A DNA stretch of 64,000 nucleotides, from positions 80,554,494-80,618,493 of the forward strand of contig CM038221.1 in assembly GCA_021442155.1 (NCBI GenBank), written 5' to 3'. The position numbers and the translations under genes were made by a program. The notes beneath the pieces were generated by a model. It searched no databases. It was not told the DNA's origin and saw only the letters and a list, made by a program, of their open reading frames with translations. How positions within the stretch are numbered: the first letter of the stretch is position 1; every line of letters begins with the position of its first letter. This stretch comes from Cymbidium sinense (Eukaryota; Streptophyta; Magnoliopsida; Asparagales; Orchidaceae). Shown here in pieces: positions 34,474-46,359 of the stretch.

Positions 34474-37400
34474 TCAGCTATTGCTCACAGGCTTTATGAG
34501 CGGCTGCTGTGATGTTTTTCCCATCTCCTCTGGTGGGCTCTTCACTTCCTTGAGAAGGGAAACCACTTCATTCATGGTTGGCCGCTCCAATGGAGCCGAA
34601 TTTACACACAACAAGCCAATGCCTAATGTTTGAAGCATCTCCTGAACCATCTGATCTGGTAGGCTACGAAGCTTCAAGTCGATGATATTCATTGTGGACT
34701 CAAAGCTTCCCATCTTCTTCTTCACCCACTCAACTATATGTAGACTATCAGCAGCCAAGGGTTCAATGGCGTTGCGCCGCTAAGGATCTCTAAGAGTACA
34801 ACTCCATAGCTGTAGACATCACTCTTTTCTGTGATGTTTGTGGTGTATCCATACTCTAAAATGATTTAAAAAATCAGAAAAAAAAAATAGAATTGAGACA
34901 TTCTCATCATCATAATCATTGGTTTAACTCTACTAAATGCAGCCTTTGTCCTTACTGAGTTATCGATAACGTGAGGTTTAAATCAATTGTGTAAATCTTT
35001 TTGCATAGCTTAAATTTAGATTACCTTTGATTTACACCTTTTCTTCTTAACATTTTTACCTTAAATTGTATACCAGTCTTATTATTAGTACATTTTCTAT
35101 CCTTCATAGGTAGTTCAATCATAGGTAGTTCTCACGAAATCATGTTCAATATAACATTAGCAAATTTATAGGAAAATACAACAAATTAGTGACTTGCCTG
35201 GCGCTATGTAATATGATCCTGCAATCCTTGACATCGCAAGCTGAAGATTGGCTGAATTCATCAGCTTTGCCAATCCAAAATCTGCTAAATATGGTTCAAA
35301 CTTGGAATCCAGCAGAATATTATTGCACTTGACATCCCTGTGAAGGATTGCAGGGATGCAATCATGATGAAGATAGGCCAAGCCTTGAGCAGCTCCAACA
35401 GCGATCTTATACCTAGTTTCCCAATCAAGATTCCTACTTTCCTGCAATAGTTCTTGCAGGTTTCCATTTGGTATATAATTGTATAAAAGCAGCTTCATTG
35501 ACTTGTTGGAGCAGTAACCAAGAAGCTTGACTATATTCCTGTGCCTGATACTTCCCAAAATTTGTATCTCCGAAGCAAAAGTGTCTACCTGCTCATCCGC
35601 CTCCTTCGATCTCCATAGCTTCTTGACGGCGAAGAGCTCTCCATTTGGCATCTCGGCTTTGTAAACAATCCCAGAACAGCCTTTGCCAATAACATTCTCA
35701 TCTTTGAGGCATTCCAGAATGTTCTCAATGGTGATATTCAGCTTCTGGAATGGAATGAATGTCCATGGATAGGAGAAGTCATCACCTGATGAAGATGCGA
35801 ATGAAATGGCTTTCTCCACTGAAAGCTTTCTATGTTTGCTCATAAGAATCCACCTCACAAGCAGTAGCGTTGTCACTGATCCTACAACTGAACAAACAAT
35901 TGCAATATTCTTTAGAGATCTTAGAGCGGTTCGGCAGAGAAGATCAGAAGAACACGTGTAACCATCAAAAGATTGGCATAGATTTGGGTTTTGTAGGTGC
36001 AAACTTTCCGAAAGAGTTTTGAAAAATGGAGTTACAGGAATTGGACCTGAGAAATTGTTGAATGAAATGTTTAATGAAGTTAAACTAGTTAGCATCCCCA
36101 AGATCTCAATTCCACCATAGAGCATGTTGCTTGAGAGATCCAATGACTGCAACTTGGTCAAACTTTGCATTTCATCTGGAATCTCTCCTACAAATCTATT
36201 TGAACTCAAATTCAGACTAATTGCCAAGCATGTCAATGAGCCTATTTCTGGAGGAATTGGCCCAGAAAGACTGTTACAGCTCAAATCAAGCAATGTAAGC
36301 CTCTGCAAATTCTTTATTGATGTTGGAAGCCAACCGGTAAGCAAGTTATTATTCAGTATGAGCTTATTGAGGTAACTGAAATTGCCAAAACTTGAAGGAA
36401 TCTCACTTGTGAAGAGACTCAGATCAAGCTGCTCTAGGTTCATCAGCTTCCAAAGCTGGGATGGTATTTCTCCACTGATATGATTGCTGTGCACATCAAA
36501 CAGCTCTAAAACCGAAATATTTGCAATCTCAACGGGTAATATTCCAGAAAAATGGTTATTGTAAAGATCTAAGAAGACAAGATTCTGCAGCTTACCAATT
36601 TCTCGAGGAATTTCTCCTGAGAGCTGGTTTTCACCAAGCCTCAATCTCACAAGTGACTGACAATTTCCTATACTCTTTGGTATCTCGCCAGTCAATGAAT
36701 TCCCAAGAAGCAGCAGCTTGCTGAGCTTCTTGAGACTGAAGAGCTCATCTGGAACTCTACCTGTGAGCTTGTTTTTTGAAAGATCTAGCGTGTAAAGCTC
36801 AGAACAATTACATAATGATCGAGGAATGGCACCTGAAATTGAATTTCCCCACAAGAACAAACTTTGCAGAAACTTAAGATTTCCAATTTCCTCAGGAATT
36901 GAACCAGAAAAATCATTCTTATCAAGCTGGAGAGCAGTCAAGCTACTACAATTACTAATCTCAGCAGGAATTGAACCACTAAGAGCATTGTCAGACAAAT
37001 GAAGTTGCTCCAATGCAGCCAGTCTCCCAATCTCGGCAGGAAGCTCTCCATACAACTTATTTGCTGACAAATCAAGCACAACAAGCACTGAGCAATTCGA
37101 AATCACCCATGGAATTTCTCCTGTAATAGAATTCCCCCACAGCAGCAAGCTGGAGAGCTTCTGCAACTTACCCAATTCCCGCGGTACTGATCCACTAAGC
37201 TTGTTCATGTGAAGATATAGATTGCTCAACTCCGAGCATGCACCGAGCTCTGGCGGGATCGAGCCAGAGATTTCGGTGTCATACAAAGCCAAAGTTTCCA
37301 ATTTGATGAGATTTCCAATCTCGGCCGGAATAGGACCTGATAAACCGGTGGCGGCTGCGCCAAATGTGGTGAGGTTGGTCAATAGGCCAAGCTGGGGTGG

Positions 37401-37908
37401 AATTTGACCGTTGATAAAAGGGTTACCTCCATTCAATTGCTGAAGAGAAACTAACGAACCAAACTGAAACGGAATGGAACCGTTGAGGAGATTGTCATGA
37501 AGGAATAGGACTTGGAGAGAGGAAAGGCACAGGGAAGAAGGGATGGGACCTGTTAGGGAGTTGGAGGAGAGGTCGAGAACGGAGGAGGAGAGAGAGGAAA
37601 GGGATGGGATAAGGCCCAGATGTTGGAAGAGAGGAGGAGAGAAGTGAGAGAGAGAAGGGAGAGGAGATGGAGGTGAGGTTAAGGAAAGTGTTAGGCAGTG
37701 AGATGGAAATGACTTCGTTGGTTGCGGAGCAAGTGATACCTTGCCAAGAACAAGGGTTGGAGGAAGAAGGGGACCATGAAGGGAAGAGAGGAGACGGGAT
37801 GGTAGGGAGCAGGGAGAGAAGGACTTCACCGTCGGGGGAGAGAGAGGAGGTTGGGATGGAGAAGAGGACAATGAGGAGAAACTGAAGCAAGAATGGAGTT
37901 TTCGCCAT
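34474..37908 (-). CDS. RGI5: LRR receptor-like kinase, RGI5-like (LRR-XI), damaged
   Basis: The start is ATG at 37906-37908: [20 protein letters not shown] is a signal peptide, then [12 protein letters not shown] and [10 protein letters not shown] form the LRR N-cap. About twenty leucine-rich repeats follow, with conserved text such as [17 protein letters not shown] and [18 protein letters not shown]. The membrane segment is at about 35840-35912. The kinase has [22 protein letters not shown] (35329-35345) and DFGLAK. Exon 2 (34474-34855) has [18 protein letters not shown] and ends in [13 protein letters not shown]. This is the RGF-peptide receptor type that acts at the root-cell plasma membrane. 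Damage: a frame change in the N-terminal LRRs (37570-37700), a one-base loss near 34770, GSYGYIAP reduced to GSYYIAP, and short LRR deletions. It is either a pseudogene or partly misread. Confidence 0.82.
34856..35197 (-). other. Intron of the receptor kinase with a GC-AG boundary
   Basis: Exon 1 ends CCAG and the intron begins GCAAGT; it ends TTTAG, and exon 2 starts AGTATGGATAC. Joining gives P-E-Y-G-Y, exactly the kinase activation-segment end APEYGY. The position and phase agree with the family's single intron. The donor is GC and not GT, in the AG|GCAAGT context known for functional GC-AG introns. Confidence 0.8.
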
Positions 37909-37951
37909 CTTATTATGGTTAGCTTATAGAGACACTTCTTGTGGACATTGA

Positions 37952-37989
37952 CTCTCTCTCTCTCTCTCTCTCACACATACACACACACA
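37952..37989. repeat. (CT)n-(CA)n compound microsatellite
   Basis: Eleven or so CT units run straight into CACACA repeats, 44 bp upstream of the kinase start codon, in its presumed 5' leader. Confidence 0.9.
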
Positions 37990-38060
37990 GAAAGAGGGAG
38001 AGAGAGAGTTTAGAAGAGGAAAATGAAGAGAGTGAGTGGACGTAAAACAGGGAAGCAGAA

Positions 38061-38082
38061 GAGAGAGAGAGAGAGAGAGAGA
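38061..38082. repeat. (GA)n microsatellite
   Basis: Eleven GA units within a GA-rich stretch upstream of the kinase gene. Confidence 0.9.
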
Positions 38083-38420
38083 CTGAATTTATTTCTTTCT
38101 TGTTAGTGAGCTTATTCTTTCCTAGTAGAGTTCCAATGCTGGCAGTTCCGATATTTGCCAGAATAAACACAGGAATGCACACACAAGAGAAAGAGATTGA
38201 GAGCAGTGTAATGAAGCTTAGAACAGAGAGAGAAGAGAGAATGCTTCTCTTTGAAAAGAGGAAAAGGAAGTAATGTGAAGGAGAACAGAGCATGTCAGCA
38301 ATCAGAGATGATCTACATTGAAGAACAAGGGAGTACAGAGAGTGGAGAAAATAAAGAGGTGTTCACCACGCAAGAGACGCGTGAAGAGAGAGATTTGCTT
38401 TTAGTTAAAACAACAGGCAT

Positions 38421-38929
38421 ATAGACGCCGGAAGCTATGGCGCTTGTTCAATCTTTCCGCGCCTACTCTTTTAGGGACTTTCCTAAGTTATCATGTAAGA
38501 AAATGAGATGATTAACCCCTACTTAATGAGAGTGGCGAAAGATACGTTTAAGAGCAAATGGGATGAGGATTCAGATAATAATAAATTAAACTTATCTTCG
38601 GTTTTTTCTATTTTGTCAGAAAATTATTTATACTTAGAGGTGCATTTGGATGTAATTAACAAAATTAAATTAATTTTTTTTATTTAAATAAATATTTTTA
38701 AGATTTATTAAATTAGCATCATGTGATTTTTTTTATCTAACTCATGTATGACACTTGCCATGATCAAATCATTATACCTTTATAAAAATGAAAAATATGA
38801 GTCATTTTATTGCAATTTTTTATATATGGTGAAAAATTTAAAAGTAGATATAACAATATGCTAATGTATAAATATTAATATTTTGAGTGTTTTGTATATA
38901 ATTGCTTTTTTATTAATAGCAATTCTAAT
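38421..38929. other. AT-rich gap without a gene
   Basis: Nothing supported here; it becomes strongly AT-rich after about 38570 and leads into LINE sequence. Confidence 0.5.
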
Positions 38930-41260
38930 ATATTTACCTAGTTTGATCACCTATTGTCACAACTCTACTACTAAATCTTATATCACTAAAATTATACTCC
39001 ATTTATTCAATTTTAGATCTCCTCAAACAAAAGCTTTTACACTCTAAGGTTGACCTCCATAATTCAAGTTTCTCTTAAACTCCCTATTTATTCTTATCAA
39101 TAAGAAAAATATCTTTAACAAAATGCATACACCAAGTTACATCGTCTTATAGTGGTCTACTAAAAACATTCATAACTAAAGCAAAAAAGATCAGAGTTAA
39201 TGCTAATTCTTGATGTAATCCAACTAAAATAAGAAAAATACTTAGTCAATCCTCCTTGTGTTTGAACACAAGTAATAGCTCCAATATACATATCTTTAAT
39301 GACTTAAATATAAGCAATATTATCTCCTTTCTTTTCTAGAACTCTCTAGACAATTTTCTCATGAAACTTTGTATATGCTTTCTCAAAATTAACAAATATC
39401 ATATGTAAATTCTCCTTACTCTTTCTATGCTTCTCCATTAAACCTCACAACAAATGTATAACATCTATGTAGACCTGCCCAGCATGAAACCAAATTGGTT
39501 TTGAGAAACTTTTATATTATGTCGTAACCTATGATCAATTACTCTCTCCTTTTATTTTAATGCATGAAACATTAACTTAATTCATCTATAATTTGCACAT
39601 TCTTGTGCATCACTTTTAACCTTAAAAATATGAACCAACAAACTCTTTCGCACTCAGTTGACATCTTTTCGCACTCAGGAAAAAGATTAGTTAGCTAAGA
39701 AATTTCTTGAACTTATAAACATTTACACACTTCTATTAGAATATCATCGGGTATTGTTTTTTTACTCTTCATTTTTTTAAAGCCATTCTAACTTCAAGGA
39801 TCAGCTTTAAGCCTATGCCTTTTTTACTTTAGTTATGGATGCTCTTACTAGACATTTTATAGGAGGATGCATATTGATGTATGGTTTTGGTTGATGATAT
39901 TCTTCTTCTTGATAAGACTAGTGAGTGAGTTCAAGAAAAACTTGAATTATGGAGGTCAACTTAGATTTTAAAAGCTTTCATTTAAATCTAAAACTGAATA
40001 AATTGAGTGTAATTTTAGTGGTATAAGATCTAGTGGGCAGATTATGAATGGGTGATCAAGTCATTAAAAAGAGTAAACATTTTAGATATTTGAGGTCAGT
40101 TGTTCAAAATGATTATGAAATAAATGGTGTTATTAATAGAATTCGAGTTGGATGGTTGAAGTGGAGGAATGCATCTGGTCTGTTATGGGATAGAAAAACG
40201 CTGGTTAGACTTAAGAAAAAATTTTATATGATGGTTGTAAAACTTGCAATGATTTATGGCATAAAATGTTGGCCAATGAAAGAGAAGCATAAAATGGAGC
40301 TAAGTGTTGTAGATATGAGGATTCTTAGGTGGATGAGTGGCTTTACACTTAGAAGCAATATGCAAAGCGAATATATATGTAAAAATATTGCAATAGCTCC
40401 AGTGGTAGATAAGATTAGAGAGAGTCACCTTAGATGGTTTAGTCACACAAAATGCTGAATGATTAGGAGAGTAGATGCATTAGATTTTACTTATGTTAAA
40501 AAAGATAGAGGTAGACCTAATAAGACTTTCTTATGTAGTATAAAAATGATCTTATTTTATTATAATTAAATGAGATTTTGATACTTAATAGGACACAATG
40601 GAGAAGAATGATTCATGTAGCAGACCCAACGTAGTGGGATAAAGGCTTGTTGTTATTGTTGACAATAAAAATAAAAATCTTTATTTTTATTTAGGGTACT
40701 AAGGTCATTATAATCAATCATATTCTCACAACCTTCATTAGAAAATTCATTAAAATATCTTATCAACCTATGTTGAATATCCTCCTCTAAGAAAAACACT
40801 TTTTGATTTCATCCTTGATGCACTTCACTTAAACTAAATATTTATTTCTTCTATCTTTTTTGCTTGGCTAACTTATACATACATCTTTCACCCTCTTTAA
40901 TATTTTATTTATTATATAAATCACTAAATGCTTAATTATTTGCATAATATCTTTTTTTTTTTTTAAAAAAAATCTCTCTATGAGCCACTCTATATCTTTT
41001 CCAATTCTTTGAGCTTTTATATCTAAACTTTTTTTAACAATCTTCTTATTTCATTTCTTGGACATCTTGACTCCACCACCAACTATTTTTATTAATATGA
41101 GCTTTTTTTTAATTCCTTAAGAACATTTATTTTGTACTTTTTTTAAATCTCATTTGCTACTTTTTTCTTAAGTAACATTAGCTTCCTCATGAAATCCTAA
41201 ATTCTAAGATCTTGTAACTTTCTGTTAAAAAAATTTTATTAGTGTTTTTAAGTACTCCAA
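38930..41260 (-). mobile_element. RTE-clade LINE relic, split by a second LINE
   Basis: Read on the minus strand, 41260-40690 gives WWWSQDVQEMK, MYKLAKQKR, LSEVHQG and RYFNEFSNEGCEN, the segment between endonuclease and reverse transcriptase in plant RTE LINEs. After an insertion (39830-40670), 39830-38930 continues with VRMALKKMKSKK, then QNQFGFMLGRST, IFVNFEKAYTKFHEK (the usual FIDLEKAYDRVPR) and NLNYGGQP-like text up to the region after the catalytic YADD. Many stops and frameshifts are present; it is a dead copy. The endonuclease and 3' end are not seen. Confidence 0.8.
39830..40670 (+). mobile_element. RTE-clade LINE 3' fragment inserted in opposite direction
   Basis: It starts with MDALTRHF-like text (about 39836), then CMVLVDDILLLDKTSE (about 39880), where the catalytic YADD has become LVDD. 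The frame 40048-40458 has FRYLRSVVQNDYEINGVINR, WLKWRNASGLLWDRKT and MRILRWMSGFTLRSN, the conserved end of RTE reverse transcriptase, and LRWFSH near its stop. The end ACGTAGTGGGATAAAGGCTT then TGTTGTTATTGTTG is the typical RTE 3' terminus. It is 5' truncated and defective. Confidence 0.85.
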
Positions 41261-41489
41261 TTTAATCATAAGATAAAGTTTCAATTTATTCTTAATTTTC
41301 AGACCGATCATCTTAAAATCCAAAACCAATATTCAATGCCGAGTACTTAAATTTTCACTCAGAATGACCTTATAATCTTTACAATTTAAATGATTTATTT
41401 AATAAAATTGCTAAATTAAAAATTAAATTATACTAACTTTTAGAATATAAAATCTATGAATTATAACTAACATGACTATTGAATCCAAA

Positions 41490-42065
41490 TCTATTTGTCA
41501 ATTAAGGAAGAGCTTCCTGAGATATCTGAAAGTAGGGTTTAGCAAAATAATATAAACATGAAAAGAGTACGAGAACAAATGAATTTCATTTATTTTTGAT
41601 TTCGTGCACAAAGATTAAAAGCCTAAAGAAAATAACTAAAAGTCTTTTTAGAGGAGAAGCACTCCCATTTATACTTTAAAGGGGAGATATTGCATATGAC
41701 ATTAACAAATTAAGTAGGTTGAGTACAAGTAGGATCCCGCCCTGACTTGAGGTGATTGAATGAGTGGCGATTTCGATGGTTGGTCACAGATAGTTTTTTC
41801 ATCCTTGTTGAGTTGTGGGATGAGGTTGATCACTGAGCAATGTCTATTCGCACTTTCCTTAGTTACTCGCTATCCATGGTAAAGTATGTTCATCACTTGA
41901 TTCATATGTTGTATGCTCCAAGTTCTTCTTAACTCACCATGCTTAGGATGAATGAGCAATTATTTCATCACAGACTTGGGTCAGTTTTGACATTAGCTTG
42001 CCAAGTGGTCTTGTATTATTTATTTTGATCATTTGGGTATACATTTAGTTCTCTAGTTCTTTTGT
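41490..42065 (-). repeat. LTR-like segment X1, repeated at 59800-60180
   Basis: About 380 bp (41681-42065) align in the same direction with 59800-60180, sharing GTACAAGTAGGATCCC, TCTTCTTAACTCACCATGCT and CAATGTCTAT. On the minus strand a TATA-like AAGTATAAATGGGAGTGC (about 41680) is followed by a leader with T-rich ends, as in an LTR U3-R-U5. The matching copy lies upstream of a Tat gag gene, so this is probably an LTR piece of that family. Confidence 0.5.
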
Positions 42066-43814
42066 TCTATATATGAGACTCGTAAACAAGTTCAGAAGAA
42101 TAAAAAGATCAATGAACTATAAACATTTAATAATAAAAAAACAATTTACATAACTATGTAGAGTCACATCACCTTTTGATTGGGTTTCTTTTTTAGATAT
42201 GTCCGAGCTCTTAATGGCTGTAAATGGAACATTTATCTCTTTTTGTCACACTCCATGATCTATCGTGTTACTTGCTCAACCAAGTCTTCTCACTCTTACT
42301 ATTGGAATTGTGAAAGAGCCACACTTATTTTCCATGGATGCTAAGAGATCATGTGGTGACAAGGACTTTACTACACTATGGTCCAACCTTCAAAAAAAGA
42401 TGAAGAAGGCTAGGAAGTTTAAGGAGGTCCCTGCCACTTTTATGGCAGAGGCAATTGTACTAGCCCTCCAGATTGGCAAGACCCTTGTTGCTTCAGCTCT
42501 GAATACTACCTAGGACCGGTGAGTAGACGTCAGCTAAAGGTGATGAAGAACACTCGCCAACCTCAAGTTATATCTTTTGGTAGTTTAGTAGTTTTGAAAA
42601 ATTGATTCATTTTACTATAAGCATTTTTCTAGGCCATGATCCTAATGATGATGAATTCCATTCGCTTGAGTGATTACTCCCATTTCCAAGGGTTTGGCCT
42701 CTAGCGAATCGACTTATAGAAATTCCCCATTCACTTTTTGATCTCTTTTCTTGTCGTTTAGCAGTGACTCTAGCTTTACCACTAACTAACTTGGCAGTAC
42801 TGAGTATGATCTTGGGAGAGAGATTACATCCTATGAGGCACCCATTAGGGCACTTACTCTATCTTTTGTTATGGTAATCAACTTCACTTTCATAGATATC
42901 AGAAAGATGTTGGTGGATTTTTCTTCTTCTGCTCATTGGGATAGTGGCAAGTTTGCAAAGGGTGAGTATTCTCATTTGCTAGATGATGATGTGGAGAAGG
43001 AACCGTGGACACTCATCAACTCATCAAAGCTCATCATTTTATGAGAGGAGCTTGATCTCTTAAAGGAGGCTTGGACTCATCCAAATAGAAAATAAGAAAG
43101 TTGAATTTATAACTGGAGTTGGAGTCGTAGCAAAGGCAGTCAATGGAGTTGTAGTACTGATGAGATTTTGCGACTATGAGGGTTGAGCTAAACCTCCTTC
43201 AGAATTTCATTGAGTTGTAGAGGACAACCCTGCTCGTTTATAGCATGAATTTCTTGTATGATTACATGTGCGGAAAGGGTGGACTCAGAGATGAATCACT
43301 TAGACCCTATCATAAAATAGCTCAAGAAATAATGTATTAGGGTTTTAGCGAGTGTGTTGTACCTTTATATCTCTTACTTTGTAATAAAAAATATTTCTTT
43401 TCCCTACTTACCATTATTATTTTTGACGAATATGCTTTATGATGAGAGTGAATATTATTAATATTTTTTCTCATAATTTGCATGGCTTGTGATATCCATG
43501 GGATCGAGTAATCAGTTCTTCATTTAATGCTTGATGTGATGTCTGTGTTATTATGTGTCACTTATCCTTCTATAAATTCATTGTTACTGTGAGTGGTTGA
43601 GTCTTTATTATTTCTTTTCACTTCAAGTGAGTAGAGTTCTTCTATCGAGTAGAACTCACTCCCACTTTTGTTAGGCGATCTTCCTTGCGATGACGTTTAT
43701 TGACTTCACTTTTAGTGAGGTTGAAATCTATCACTCTTTAGACCTAGGATTCGATCTAGGAACTAAAGTTTTCTCAATTAGAGCTAAGACACTTTTAGTG
43801 GTTTGGGGGACACT
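42066..43814. other. Unresolved stretch, perhaps retroelement interior
   Basis: A + frame at 42265-42513 (82 residues, LWSNLQKKMKKARKFKEVPA) has a protein-like look but no family I recognise. Near 42860, VINFTFIDIRKMLVDFSSSA faintly recalls the gypsy protease text ending in LVDTGSSA, with the active-site DTG altered. 43270-43640 looks like non-coding 3' sequence. A stretch at 43703-43800 recurs at 60881-60975 in the same direction. Confidence 0.3.
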
Positions 43815-46351
43815 AACCTAAAGCCTAGAAAGCTTATAAAGCTCAACCGTAAAGCTAGACCCCAACTCAAACTAAGTGGGACCCAATGACCATGATTCCA
43901 AACCAAACCCCATATAACAAACCCAATTGATTACATGCCACCAAAAATCCCAAAATTGTCCAAACCGTACTCAATTAGTGTTCAATTTGGTCTAATGACT
44001 AAGTTGACTCAATATGACCTTTTTGAGCTTAAAAGGGCTAAATCTAAAATTGATCCAAATTATTTGAAAAACTCACCCAAACTTCTTCAAATATTATTTG
44101 AGCTTAATGAGGCCTCAATAAGATTCAATTTGATCAATTGACTCACTTAGCCCAACTTGACCTAATTGAACCTTATAGGGCCAAAATTAAATCCCAATTA
44201 ATCCAAGCTAATTTGAGTCAATCCAAAGCTTCACAATCATCCTAATCACATACTTGGATATTTCTTTTGACCAATTGGAACCAATTAATCAATTTGAGTC
44301 AACCTAGCTTAATTTGAGAGTCAAATTGATCCAAACTTCAATTGAATCCAAATCAAACCAAATTAACTTATATTCACTTAGAAAATGAGTAACGATCATA
44401 TTCCAACATCTAATTGAAACCAAATAAGTGAATTTGGCTAGTTGACCCACTTAACTCCATTTGACCTAAATGGTCAAATTGAACTAAACTTTGATTTAAC
44501 TCAAATTATATCAAACTAGTTATTGAATTCAATTCTAATATGATTATTAATCATCATCCAACACCTAATTAAGCTTAATTGAGCCAATTCAACCCATTTA
44601 CCTAACTTGACCCAATATATTCTAAATGACAAAATTGAACTAACTCTTGATTCTACTCAAATTGGATTGAATTGACACTTACAATTAGTTCTAAATTGAT
44701 TAAAAAACACTCCTCAATAACTAATTGAAGCTAATTTTACCAAGACAACCCAATTGACCAATTTAGCCCACATCAGCCTAAAGAATCAAATTGAACTATA
44801 ACCCAATCCAAACTAAATTAAATCAAATCGAAACCTAATTAACTCAAAGTGAACAATAAAACACGACTCAACTCCTAATTGCACCAATTTGGCTAATTTG
44901 ATAAATTAGTTAACTCGACCCATTTGACCTATATAAACTCATATGGTCCAAATTCAAATCCACTTCAAATTAAATCAAAATAATTACACCATGAGTTTTA
45001 AATCATCATTTGAACACAACTCAATATCCCCTTAAATTGAATTTGGTCAATTGGTCAATTTGACCTAATTAAATCTAAATTGACTTGTATGAGTCCAAAT
45101 GAGTTAAACCCAATTAAATCAAGTCCAAACCTAACCAAACATGACATGATTCATCCTCACATGTCCCTTGACCTACCCAAGTGGACCAAATCTTAAGTAA
45201 ACTTGGTTCATCCTAAACCAAGTGAACCAATATTTTCAAATAAGTTAAAATATTAAAATAGTAGGGTCCAACCCTTTCCGTTGGCCAAGGCACCAACCGT
45301 AGAATTCTTTTAGTTCTCCTTAACTGGCCCAAGTTGACCCAAAGCTGACTTATCCAACCATTGATCAAGGTGATGTCTCTCTCACATTGGATAGTCATTG
45401 GTTCATTAACCATGAGTTGTTCACTTCACCATTGGCCACCAAGATCCTCCAGTTAGTGGAGGAGATCCAACCCATCACTCTAGAGCTAATAGCAACCCTT
45501 CCCACTACCCAACTAGCTCCCATAGCTTGAGCCAACCAAAATGGGTGGTTCACATAGGGAGGGAGGAATACACTTTCCCAACCCTCCAAGTTCAATAGAT
45601 ACTTCCACAACCATCCTAGAGCCAGTCCCCAAGTTCCTTAGAGATCCCTGTGGACCTTAACATCGGTGAGACCAAGCCATTTCTTAGCTTGAATGTCCCA
45701 AACACCCGACCCCACCAAAACTCAACCCTAGTCTAATTCTTTTCTCTTACATTTTTCTCACACTCTGGTAAGCAAGAACGAATTAAGAAACCAATAGAAT
45801 GATAAATTTTATCAAACTTTGACTAACTCATGATGATGTTTGGTCTTAGGAGCAAATAGTGAGAAGGCATCCAACCATCTTCTTAGCAGGGCTTCACCAT
45901 AAAACCTCTTTAAGGTGAAGCTACCTAAGTTGAATTCATCATCGGTCTTGAACTCTAATGAGGTATAGCTTACAAATCGTAGAAACCCTCATAGGAGTTG
46001 TTGTTTTGTGAAGTGATTTGGTAATTCATGTAGATCACACCATAGGAAACCCAACAATTTTAGTTTTGATCCTAATGGAGTCAATTTGATCATGAAATAA
46101 GCCATGGTCAAGCAACAAAAAATGAGAGGTGTTTGTCTCTTATCAAAGGAGAATGATGAATCATGGGTCATTCATCTCGCATGATTAGAATTGATGATCG
46201 TGATTAATTGTGTTAGAAATTATTTGATTTAATCTTTTAAATAATAGGTTTAATCTCGATCATTCAATCTTTGATCGAATAGTCCAGAATGAAATAACAT
46301 CCACCATCATCGAGTCTCCAACCACGAGGATAGTTTAAATAACAAATCTCA

Positions 46352-46359
46352 TGGCGCCA
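46352..46359 (-). other. Possible primer binding site core (TGGCGCCA)
   Basis: On the minus strand TTTTACATG is followed by TGGCGCCAT. The inverted copy has ATTTACATAGT then TGGCGCCAT at 61994-62001; copy B has a mutated form. TGGCGCC begins the tRNA-Asp primer site of many Athila/Tat elements, and an upstream ACA would fit an LTR end. The rest of the 18-base site does not match, so this is tentative. Confidence 0.3.

Larger units (their letters stand above)
37909..38420 (-). promoter_or_regulatory. Upstream leader and promoter region of the receptor kinase
   Basis: On the minus strand, directly before the start codon, lie dense GA/CT tracts, a common feature of plant 5' leaders and core promoters. 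I see no certain TATA box. A Ser-rich open frame here (37919-38293) is composition-driven and out of frame with the kinase. Confidence 0.4.

Noticed and set aside
37919..38293. Ser-rich 124-residue protein upstream of the kinase
   Set aside because: Driven by GA/CT microsatellites in the promoter/leader; out of frame with the kinase and without a domain.
38930..40670. Twin-priming inversion of a single LINE
   Set aside because: The minus-strand LINE continues on the far side (40690-41260), so nested insertion explains the arrangement better.
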